From: Salinisphaera orenii subsp. halophila YIM 95161
GTDB taxonomy: Bacteria > Pseudomonadota > Gammaproteobacteria > Nevskiales > Salinisphaeraceae
Assembly (NCBI RefSeq): GCF_003732545.1
Contig: NZ_AYKF01000072.1
Span: 1 to 52,687 of the forward strand
Length of the DNA stretch: 52,687 nt
Direction: 5' to 3'
The position numbers were made by a program, and so were the translations under genes. Of this stretch, positions 43,900 to 52,687 are shown one piece after another. Position 1 is the first letter of the stretch. Each line of letters starts with the position of its first letter. A model generated the notes under the pieces. It searched no databases. It saw nothing but the letters and a program-made list of their open reading frames with translations, and was not told where the DNA came from.

Positions 43900-43975
43900 T
43901 GGTGGGTGCTGACGGATTCGAACCGCCGACATTCGCCTTGTAAGGGCGACGCTCTACCAACTGAGCTAAGCACCC
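43900..43975 (-). tRNA. tRNA-Val(TAC)
   Basis: 76 bases on the minus strand with encoded CCA. The acceptor is GGGTGCT/AGCACCC, the anticodon stem TCGCC/GGCGA with loop CTTACAA (anticodon TAC), and the T arm GGCGG-TTCGAAT-CCGTC. It starts only 43 bases after the hupB stop and has no visible promoter of its own, so it is probably processed from a hupB-tRNA transcript. Confidence 0.96.
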
Positions 43976-44018
43976 TGCCCGGCGTGTCGGCTTTCGCCGT
44001 TCACCCAGCGAAGGCGCG

Positions 44019-44291
44019 CTAGTTTACAGCGTCTTTGAGTGCTTTACCAGCCTTGAAGCCAGGAGTTTTTCCGGAAGGGATCGTGATCGACTGACCGGTC
44101 TTCGGGTTGCGGCCCTGACGGGCGGCCCGCTCGCGCACGGAGAACACGCCAAAGCCGACCAGCGATACCTTGTCGCCCTTCTTCAGTGCATCGGTGACCG
44201 AATCGATCATGGCGTCTACGGCCCGGGAGGCGTCCGCCTTCGACAGGTCCGCATCGGCGGCGACCGCATCGACAAGTTCGGTTTTGTTCAT
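44019..44291 (-). CDS. hupB: DNA-binding protein HU, beta type
   Basis: Small basic nucleoid protein that bends DNA without sequence preference. 90 residues, the standard length, starting [20 protein letters not shown]. The DNA-binding arm carries [20 protein letters not shown] with the conserved Pro, and [17 protein letters not shown] precedes it. The start at 44291 follows GAGG. It lies between lon and ppiD as in many gammaproteobacteria and has its own strong promoter in the 212 bases after lon. Confidence 0.97.
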   Translation of the reverse strand: MNKTELVDAVAADADLSKADASRAVDAMIDSVTDALKKGDKVSLVGFGVFSVRERAARQGRNPKTGQSITIPSGKTPGFKAGKALKDAVN

Positions 44292-44430
44292 AACTAAATC
44301 CCCTGAGGAGTGAATACGATTTTGAACCCGCGGGACCGGGCCTTCAAGCAACGCTCGATCGCGAATGCATCGCCGACCATGCGCACCCGCGCCGCCATGA
44401 TCAAGCCGGGCGGTGCGAGCATAAGCGGCT

Positions 44431-44460
44431 GTTATACCAAGCGCCTCTTTGCAGCGTCAA
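44431..44460 (-). promoter_or_regulatory. hupB promoter
   Basis: On the minus strand, TTGACG (44460-44455), 18 bases, TATAAC (44436-44431). Both boxes differ from the sigma-70 consensus at one base. The start of transcription should be near 44424, giving a leader of about 130 bases before the hupB ATG. Confidence 0.75.
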
Positions 44461-44503
44461 CAAAGGCTTTCGCCGGCTCGCGCATCCTCCGGCCCGGTGG
44501 TGA

Positions 44504-46891
<2,388 letters not shown>

Positions 46892-46905
46892 TGGAAGCCT
46901 CGCGT

Positions 46906-46931
46906 AAAAAGCGGCCGGCATTGCGCCGGCC
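46906..46931 (-). terminator. Terminator-like hairpin in the lon leader
   Basis: GGCCGGC (46913-46919) and GCCGGCC (46925-46931) form a 7-bp stem with a 5-base loop. On the minus strand it is followed by GC and five T (46910-46906). It ends clpX transcripts well, but it sits downstream of the lon heat-shock promoter, so it may also attenuate lon. Confidence 0.6.
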
Positions 46932-46949
46932 CCTGTGAATTTGCTTGAA

Positions 46950-46976
46950 AAATGCGGGCGCCGGGGCCGATTTCAA
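46950..46976 (-). promoter_or_regulatory. Sigma-32-type heat-shock promoter of lon
   Basis: On the minus strand, TTGAAA (46976-46971), 13 bases, CCGCATTT (46957-46950). The -10 matches the heat-shock consensus CCCCATNT at all but one fixed position. The start of transcription would be near 46943, about 50 bases before the lon ATG. Lon is a known member of the heat-shock regulon. Confidence 0.7.
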
Positions 46977-47015
46977 TCGACGCCGGCGCCGCCCGGCCGC
47001 GACCGGGCCTTCGGG

Positions 47016-48293
47016 TCACGCCCCCGCGCGGCTGGCGTCGGCGTTCTCGTAGACGATATAGGGCTGAGCATCGCCTTTGACCACCGCCTCGTCGACGACC
47101 ACCTTGGAGACGTTCTCCATCGCCGGCAGTTCGTACATCACGTCGAGCAGGATCGATTCCAGGATCGTGCGCAGGCCGCGGGCGCCGGTCTTGCGTTCCA
47201 TCGCGCGGTGTGCGATCGCCCGGAGCGCATCCTCGCGCAGCTCGAGCTCGCAGTTCTCCATCTCGAAGAGCTTCGCATACTGCTTGGTCAGCGCGTTCTT
47301 GGGCTCGCGCAGAATCGAGATGAGCGCGGTCTCGTCCAGCTCTTCGAGCGTGGCCACGACCGGCAGCCGACCGACGAACTCGGGAATCAGCCCGTACTTG
47401 ACCAGATCCTCGGGCTCCACGGTGGCCAGCATCTCGCCCAGCGAGCGTTTTTCGGACGCGCCCTTGACCTCGGCCGAGAAGCCGATGCCGGAGCGCCCTT
47501 CGCGGGTCTGGATCGTCTGATCCAGGCCGGCGAACGCGCCGCCGACGATGAACAGGATGCCCGAGGTATCGACCTGCAGGAACTCCTGCTGCGGGTGCTT
47601 GCGCCCGCCCTGCGGCGGGATCGAGGCCGTGGTGCCCTCGATCAGCTTGAGCAGGGCCTGCTGCACGCCCTCGCCCGACACGTCGCGGGTGATAGACGGG
47701 TTCTCCGACTTGCGCGAGATCTTGTCGATCTCGTCGATGTAGACGATGCCGCGCTGGGCCTTGTCGACATCGTAGTCACACTTCTGCAGCAGCTTCTGGA
47801 TGATGTTCTCGACGTCCTCACCGACGTAGCCCGCTTCCGTGAGCGTGGTGGCGTCGGCGATCGCGAAGGGCACGTCCAGCAGCCGGGCCAGGGTTTCGGC
47901 CAGCAGCGTCTTGCCGCAGCCGGTCGGTCCGATCATCAGGATGTTGGACTTCTGCAGCTCGACGTCGTCCTCGGCGGCCTCGGCGTTCAGGCGCTTGTAA
48001 TGGTTGTACACGGCGACGGCCAGAATCTTCTTGGCCGGCTCCTGGCCGATGACGTAGTCGTCGAGCACGCGCCGGATCTCCTGCGGGCTCGGCAGGCCCT
48101 GCTTGGCCGGCTTGCTCGCAAGCTCCTCGCGCATGATGTCGTTACACAGATCGACGCACTCGTCGCAGATGAATACCGACGGGCCGGCAATCAGCTTGCG
48201 CACCTCGTGTTCGGACTTGCCGCAGAAGGAGCAGTAGAGCGTGCGCCCCGAGTTGCCGTTGGAGCCGCTGTTGCCGTTGGATTCTTCTGCCAT
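47016..48293 (-). CDS. clpX: ATP-dependent Clp protease ATP-binding subunit ClpX
   Basis: Unfoldase that feeds substrates such as ssrA-tagged proteins to ClpP. 425 residues. The N-terminal zinc domain has Cys21, Cys24, Cys43 and Cys46 ([22 protein letters not shown]), Walker A is GPTGCGKT (122-129), and Walker B is [11 protein letters not shown]. The ClpP-docking IGF loop appears as SGIGFSAEV. The start at 48293 follows GAGAGG; a longer opening to 48362 lies in the gap. It follows clpP by 159 bases, which leaves room for its own promoter. Confidence 0.97.
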   Translation of the reverse strand: MAEESNGNSGSNGNSGRTLYCSFCGKSEHEVRKLIAGPSVFICDECVDLCNDIMREELASKPAKQGLPSPQEIRRVLDDYVIGQEPAKKILAVAVYNHYKRLNAEAAEDDVELQKSNILMIGPTGCGKTLLAETLARLLDVPFAIADATTLTEAGYVGEDVENIIQKLLQKCDYDVDKAQRGIVYIDEIDKISRKSENPSITRDVSGEGVQQALLKLIEGTTASIPPQGGRKHPQQEFLQVDTSGILFIVGGAFAGLDQTIQTREGRSGIGFSAEVKGASEKRSLGEMLATVEPEDLVKYGLIPEFVGRLPVVATLEELDETALISILREPKNALTKQYAKLFEMENCELELREDALRAIAHRAMERKTGARGLRTILESILLDVMYELPAMENVSKVVVDEAVVKGDAQPYIVYENADASRAGA

Positions 48294-48452
48294 GGTCTGG
48301 GACCTCTCAAAAAACAGGCGGTCGATATACCCTGTATGGCATATCGCGCGAACGCTTGTCACGAAGTTTCAACCGTCAAACCCGCATCGCGCCGCGGCGC
48401 GGCCGATCGAACATCGGCCGGGCCGCGGGCGTGCCGAATGAACGGCGTGTGA

Positions 48453-49097
48453 CTACTTCGACTTCTCCGCAAGCGCCGCACGCGAGGTGAGCACATCGTC
48501 CATGACGCCGTATTCGGTGGCGTCCTTCGCGCTCATGAAGTAGTCGCGCTCGGTGTCGCGCTTGATCCGGTCGAGCGGCTGGCCGGTGTGATGCGCCAGC
48601 ACCTCGTTGAGACGCTCGCGCGCATGCAGGATCTCGCGCGCGTGGATCTCGATGTCTGTGGCCTGACCCTGGAAGCCACCCAGCGGCTGATGGATCATCA
48701 CGCGGGAGTTGGGCAGGCCGTAGCGCTTGCCCTGCGCGCCGCCGGCCAGCAGCACCGCGCCCATGCTCGCGGCCTGGCCGAGACACATCGTGGCCACGTC
48801 CGGCTTGATGAACTGCATGGTGTCGTAGATCGACATCCCGGCCGTGATCACGCCGCCGGGCGAGTTGATGTAGAGCTGGATGTCCTTGTCCGGATTGTCG
48901 GACTCCAGGAACAGCAGCTGCGCGACAATCAGATTGGCCATGTGGTCGTCGATGGGACCGACCACGAAGATGACGCGCTCCTTGAGCAGGCGCGAATAGA
49001 TGTCGAACGAGCGCTCGCCGCGGGCGGTCTGCTCGATGACCATGGGGATGAGGCCCAGATTCTGGGCCGGCATGTTGTCGTCGTTGCGATCTGCCAT
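48453..49097 (-). CDS. clpP: ATP-dependent Clp protease proteolytic subunit ClpP
   Basis: Tetradecameric serine protease chamber. 214 residues with the catalytic triad Ser111 ([13 protein letters not shown]), His136 ([13 protein letters not shown]) and Asp185 ([10 protein letters not shown]). It starts 28 bases after tig on the same strand, so tig and clpP are likely one transcript. The short N-terminal propeptide (ending before ALGLIPM-like [19 protein letters not shown]) is as in relatives. Confidence 0.97.
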   Translation of the reverse strand: MADRNDDNMPAQNLGLIPMVIEQTARGERSFDIYSRLLKERVIFVVGPIDDHMANLIVAQLLFLESDNPDKDIQLYINSPGGVITAGMSIYDTMQFIKPDVATMCLGQAASMGAVLLAGGAQGKRYGLPNSRVMIHQPLGGFQGQATDIEIHAREILHARERLNEVLAHHTGQPLDRIKRDTERDYFMSAKDATEYGVMDDVLTSRAALAEKSK

Positions 49098-49125
49098 AAC
49101 CGTTGCTTCCTCGATCGCGCGGCGG

Positions 49126-50451
49126 TTAGCCGTCCTCGCGATTGGCGTTGAGTAGTTCGTCGAGCTCGACCGTCTTTTCGGTCACGGTCGCGCCCTCCAG
49201 CAGCTTGTCGATGACCTGCTCTTCCATGACCATGGCCTGCAGGCCCTGCATCAGCTGCGGATTCTGCTGATAGTACTGCTTGACCTGCTCGGCCTGGTCG
49301 CCGTAACCGGCGGCCACCTCTTCCATCTTGGCGTTGACGCGCTCCTGATCGAGTTCCAGCTCCTTTTCGGAGATGACCTCGGCGATCAGCAGACCCAGGG
49401 CCACGCGGCGTTCGGCCTGCTCGCGCAGCGCTTCGTCGGGCAGCAGCTGCTTGGCCTGCTCCTCGTCCTGCTGCATCTCCTGCGGCATCCGCTGCATGGC
49501 CTCCTTGCGCATGCGCTCGATCTCCTGCGCCACCATGGACTCGGGTACGTCGATCGGATTGGCGCCGTGCAGCGCGTCCATGGTCTGGGTCTTCACGCGC
49601 GTGTCGGCGGCGTGGCGCGCCTCCTGCTCCAGCGACTCGCGGACCTTGGACTTGAGCTCGTCCACGCCGCCCTCTTCGATGCCCATCTGCTGCAGGAAGG
49701 CCTCATCGATCTCGGCCGGCTTGGGCTCCTTGATGTCCTTGACGGTGACCTCGAAATTGGCGGTCTTGCCGGCCAGATCCTTGGCCCCGTAGTCGTCGGG
49801 GAAGCTCACGTCGACGTCGAATTCCTCGCCGGCCTTGCACCCGACCAGCGCGCGTTCGAGATCCGGCAGGAACTGCTGCTCGCCGAGATTGACCTCGATA
49901 TCCTCGCCCGAGCCGCCCTCGAACGCCTCGCCGTCGATCCGGCCGACGTAGTCGACCACGGCCTGATCGCCGTCACGGGATTCGCGCTCGACGCTCTCCC
50001 AGGTCTTGTTCTGATCACGGATGCGTTCGATCGTCTTGTCGACGTCGGCATCCGTGACTTCGGCCACGGGCTTTTCGACCGCGATATCGTCCAGGCCCTT
50101 GAGTTCGATTTCGGGATAGACGTCGAAGGTCGCGGTGAACTCGAGCGGCTCGTGCTCCTTGACCTCGCCGAGTTCGATCTGCGGCTGGCCGGCAGGCTTG
50201 AGCTCGCTCTGCTCGATGGCTTCGGGATAGACGCTCTGCACGAGTTCGCCGGCGGCTTCCTGGCGCGCCTGCGCCCCATAGCGCTGATACAGCACCTTAG
50301 TCGGCACCTTGCCCGGACGAAAACCCGGGATCTTGGCGTGTTCGCCCACGCGCCGGACCTTGGCGTCGACGGCCTCGGTCACGCGCTCCGCCGGGATCTG
50401 CACCTTGAGCCGACGGGCCAGGCCACCGGGGTTTTCTACGGAAACGTCCAT
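49126..50451 (-). CDS. tig: Trigger factor
   Basis: Ribosome-bound chaperone and prolyl isomerase that meets nascent chains. 441 residues. The ribosome-binding signature [17 protein letters not shown] is near residue 45, the FKBP-type PPIase domain spans about 160-245 ([17 protein letters not shown]), and the chaperone domain is helical to the end. I use the ATG at 50451; a TTG one codon earlier is an alternative. On the minus strand a TATACT (50536-50531) could be its -10, with no good -35. It heads the tig-clpP-clpX-lon-hupB-ppiD block. Confidence 0.95.
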   Translation of the reverse strand: MDVSVENPGGLARRLKVQIPAERVTEAVDAKVRRVGEHAKIPGFRPGKVPTKVLYQRYGAQARQEAAGELVQSVYPEAIEQSELKPAGQPQIELGEVKEHEPLEFTATFDVYPEIELKGLDDIAVEKPVAEVTDADVDKTIERIRDQNKTWESVERESRDGDQAVVDYVGRIDGEAFEGGSGEDIEVNLGEQQFLPDLERALVGCKAGEEFDVDVSFPDDYGAKDLAGKTANFEVTVKDIKEPKPAEIDEAFLQQMGIEEGGVDELKSKVRESLEQEARHAADTRVKTQTMDALHGANPIDVPESMVAQEIERMRKEAMQRMPQEMQQDEEQAKQLLPDEALREQAERRVALGLLIAEVISEKELELDQERVNAKMEEVAAGYGDQAEQVKQYYQQNPQLMQGLQAMVMEEQVIDKLLEGATVTEKTVELDELLNANREDG

Positions 50452-50568
50452 CAATTACCTCGAATTATCCAGTATCTGCGTTGAATCAAGCCGACCGGAC
50501 GGCGGCGGCGCGCGCGTCGATCAACCTACGAGTATATCAAGCGTGGGGAAGGCCATTATTCCGGGCCA

Positions 50569-51561
50569 TCACCCGCGCGTCGGCGGTGCCATGAATTCTG
50601 GCCCCACCGGATCGGTCACATGCGTGTTCACGATGCGCTCGATCTCGCCGCGGGCATCGTCGTCCACATGCCAGTCCCAGACGCCGTCGACCGGATCGAG
50701 CTGCGCGGGCTGGCGCGCGCCCCACAGGGCCACGCTCCGCGGGTACTGATCGAGCACCCAGCGGATGGCCAGTTCCAGCACATGCTTGCCGAACTGCTCC
50801 TGGGCGAAGGTCTCGAGCGCGTCGACCGCGGCGAGATACTGACCGAAGCGCGGCTGCTCGAACTTCGGATCGGCATTGCGCAGGTCATCGCCCGGGAACT
50901 CGCGATCGGCGTGCATGCGCCCCGACAGCAGGCCGCGGCACAGCGCCCCGTAGGCGAGCAGTCGGGTGTCGTGTTCGCGGATCCACGGCAGCACGTCGGC
51001 GTCGATCTGGCGCTCGAACAGATTGTAGGGATTCTGCGCGACATCCACCGGCGCGATCTCGCGGAACGCATCCAGCTGCTCGGGCGAGAAATTCGAGACA
51101 CCGATCGCGCGGATCTTGCCGGCTTCGCGCAACTCCGCCATGGCTTCCGCGGTCTCGCGCACGTCCACCTGCGGGTCGGGCCAGTGCACCTGCAGCAGAT
51201 CGATGACGTCGGTCTGCAGCCGACGCAGGGAATCCTCGGCCTCCTTGACGATGCGCTTGCGGCTGGCGTTGCGCGCGACGCGCTCCTCGGCGTCCCATTC
51301 CAGCGCGCATTTGGTCGCGAGCACGACTCGATCGCGCATGCCGCCCTGCTTCACGGCCTTGCCGACCAGTTCCTCGGAGGCGCCGAAACCGTAGACCGGC
51401 GCGGTATCGATCAGCGTGACGCCGTGATCGGGCGCGCTCTGAATGGTGCGGATGGATTCGGCCTCATCGGTGCCACCCCACATCCAGCCGCCGATCGCCC
51501 AGGTGCCCAGGCCGATGCGCGACGCCGTCAGACCGTTGCCGTCGAGATCCAGCGTTTCCAT
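50569..51561 (-). CDS. Aldo/keto reductase (general-stress/YhdN-like branch)
   Basis: Soluble NADPH-dependent reductase of 330 residues. The tetrad is present: Asp52 and Tyr57 (LIDTAPVYGFGASEELVG), Lys84 (LATKCALEWD) and His126 (LLQVHWPDP). AIGVSNFSPEQLDAF and the cofactor loop around LWGARQPAQLDPV follow. The ATG at 51561 has AAGGAG close upstream; the frame open to 51642 is not needed. It lies downstream of the tRNA-His/tRNA-Lys genes on the same strand, 94 bases from tRNA-Lys, and could be read through from their promoter. The substrate is unknown. Confidence 0.85.
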   Translation of the reverse strand: METLDLDGNGLTASRIGLGTWAIGGWMWGGTDEAESIRTIQSAPDHGVTLIDTAPVYGFGASEELVGKAVKQGGMRDRVVLATKCALEWDAEERVARNASRKRIVKEAEDSLRRLQTDVIDLLQVHWPDPQVDVRETAEAMAELREAGKIRAIGVSNFSPEQLDAFREIAPVDVAQNPYNLFERQIDADVLPWIREHDTRLLAYGALCRGLLSGRMHADREFPGDDLRNADPKFEQPRFGQYLAAVDALETFAQEQFGKHVLELAIRWVLDQYPRSVALWGARQPAQLDPVDGVWDWHVDDDARGEIERIVNTHVTDPVGPEFMAPPTRG

Positions 51562-51655
51562 GCGTGACTCCTTGATCCGATACACCCGGGAGATGGGATC
51601 AAGCGACACGCATTCAACCGCAGGGCGGCGGCCGAGCGGCAATCGGGCGGGAAAA

Positions 51656-51730
<75 letters not shown>

Positions 51731-51768
51731 GACCGTCAAGGACAAGCGATGTCCTTCTCGCACAGAGA

Positions 51769-51845
51769 TGGGGTGGACGATGGGACTCGAACCCACGACG
51801 ACCGGAATCACAATCCGGGGCTCTACCAACTGAGCTACGCCCACC
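51769..51845 (-). tRNA. tRNA-His(GTG)
   Basis: 77 bases on the minus strand including the extra 5' G typical of tRNA-His. The acceptor is GGTGGGCG against CGTCCACC (one G-U), followed by CCA. The anticodon loop ATTGTGATT holds GTG, and the T arm is GTGGG-TTCGAGT-CCCAT. Confidence 0.95.
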
Positions 51846-51893
51846 ATCGACATCTGTCCGCGCGCTGTCGCACTGCTGCGCGACAGGCGGCGT

Positions 51894-51922
51894 ATTCTAG
51901 CCATCTTCGCGCACGATGCCAA
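51894..51922 (-). promoter_or_regulatory. Promoter of tRNA-His/tRNA-Lys
   Basis: On the minus strand, TTGGCA (51922-51917), 17 bases, TAGAAT (51899-51894). Transcription would start near 51887, about 40 bases before tRNA-His. The -35 is the same TTGGCA as at the tRNA-Ala promoter. Confidence 0.78.
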
Positions 51923-52553
51923 CCTTCCGGCATCACTGACGTATGCCCGACATGATGGCGGGCGCCGAATCGCGCCGCGTTATACCAAACGGTGCACGGC
52001 CCTGCCCAAGAACTTGCGCCATACGGCGGATCCGGACGCGCCCTACCGCTCAGGTCGTTCCTGCGGCTGTCGTCGCAGCACGAGACGGGAGCCCGGAACC
52101 CGCAGCGCAAGGCACGCTGGATCCGAACGGATGGGCAGACAGGTGTCACCGTCGCCGAGTCTTCCCGCCGGCGCCGGCGATCGGACGGCTCTAAACGCCG
52201 CGGATTCGGGCGCGGATCGCGATCGTCGCGTCGATATCCAGCGCTTGACCGTGGCCCGTTGCAAGGCCACCGAATCGATGCCCGGCCGATGCGCTCACGA
52301 CCAGCGCTTCGCATCATGCCCCCAGGCCAAGCGCACCCCGCACCGTGAGGAAGAGAGTATTTGCCAACGCGACGGGTTCAGCGCCGGGAAGCGCCGTGGC
52401 AAGCCGCGCGGCCGTCGCGACAGCCGGTCTCGACGACGCATCACCGACGCGCTCGCTGACGCGTCCTCCGAACAAGCCACGAGTTTCCGCCAACCCGGCT
52501 CTTTTCGTTGCTCCTCAAAGCCCACTGAAAGACTGCGCCCGGCTGGATCACTC

Positions 52554-52620
52554 GCGGCTGCGCCGCTCACGCTTCGGGCCAGTGCGGCTGACGCCGCACT
52601 GTCCGGACGCGCCTGGGCGC
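52554..52620. repeat. Cluster of short perfect hairpins
   Basis: Three stems in 67 bases: GCGGC-TGC-GCCGC (52554-52566), CAGTGCGGC-TGAC-GCCGCACTG (52580-52601) and GCGC-CTGG-GCGC (52609-52620), with the palindrome GTCCGGAC between the last two. Such density is unlike the rest of the window and resembles a REP-type or recombination-site element. It may continue beyond the window. Confidence 0.5.
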
Positions 52621-52687
52621 ATCCGTCGAACCATGCTCATTATCCGTCGCTGGTTCGAATGCTGGTTGGAAAAGCCATTGCCAGAGC

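Larger units (their letters stand above)
51846..52687. other. Right-edge region without a supported gene
   Basis: 842 bases. The left end holds the promoter of the tRNA pair and a perfect 7-bp leader hairpin (51865-51885, CTGTCGC/GCGACAG). The right end holds a cluster of hairpins (52554-52620). Short open frames on both strands (for example 51943-52194, 51992-52348 and the minus frame 52295-52570) are Arg/Pro/Ser-rich, overlap each other and show no motif or ribosome site. Confidence 0.6.

Noticed and set aside
51943-52570. Small genes in the right-edge region
   Set aside because: Several overlapping short frames on both strands, none with a ribosome site, motif or coding-like composition.

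Overview
The window is chromosomal DNA from a GC-rich gammaproteobacterium (roughly two thirds G+C by eye). The main evidence is gene order. The blocks tig-clpP-clpX-lon-hupB-ppiD, fadB-fadA and gloB-methyltransferase-rnhA-dnaQ are typical of Gammaproteobacteria. The run from dnaQ to tig, with mltD and fabI between, is arranged much as I remember it in Pseudomonas. A multi-subunit Mrp-type cation/proton antiporter cluster suggests a salt- or alkali-exposed habitat. A Salinisphaera-like organism is my guess, not something the sequence proves. Nearly all of the window is coding, and I see no prophage, transposase or CRISPR array.

Left part (1-21 kb). After an edge region with a perfect 20-bp inverted repeat come a three-gene iron(III) ABC importer and a 5'-nucleotidase-type lipoprotein preceded by 11-bp repeats that look like a Pho box. 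Then follow tRNA-Ala(CGC), a DUF2064 protein, an M14-type peptidase, a LOG-family protein, clpB with a sigma-32-like promoter, a DUF411 copper-type protein, a Tat-exported aldo/keto reductase with a nucleotide-transporter-like protein, a second aldo/keto reductase and a leucine dehydrogenase-type enzyme. A TonB energising operon closes this part (secreted protein, exbB, exbD, exbD, tonB). Its second ExbD has Asn in place of the proton-relay Asp.

Middle part (21-36 kb). An OmpA-domain protein precedes fadBA, the fatty-acid beta-oxidation complex, which has a perfect palindromic operator candidate upstream. Divergent from fadBA is a PhaF-like phasin with a long basic Ser/Lys/Gly tail. Next, all on the + strand, are a fused ArsR-type regulator/methyltransferase, a VTT/TVP38 membrane protein and ten Mrp-type genes. 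The Mrp set carries three antiporter-like subunits, and the C-terminal module of MrpA is a separate gene.

Right part (36-52 kb). DNA replication and repair (dnaQ, rnhA), methylglyoxal detoxification (gloB), murein turnover (mltD) and fatty-acid synthesis (fabI) lead into the protein quality-control block (ppiD, two tRNAs, hupB, lon, clpX, clpP, tig). That block has a clear hupB promoter and a sigma-32-like lon promoter. A third aldo/keto reductase and the tRNA-His/tRNA-Lys pair follow. The last 840 bases hold no gene I can support, only a cluster of short hairpins at the edge.
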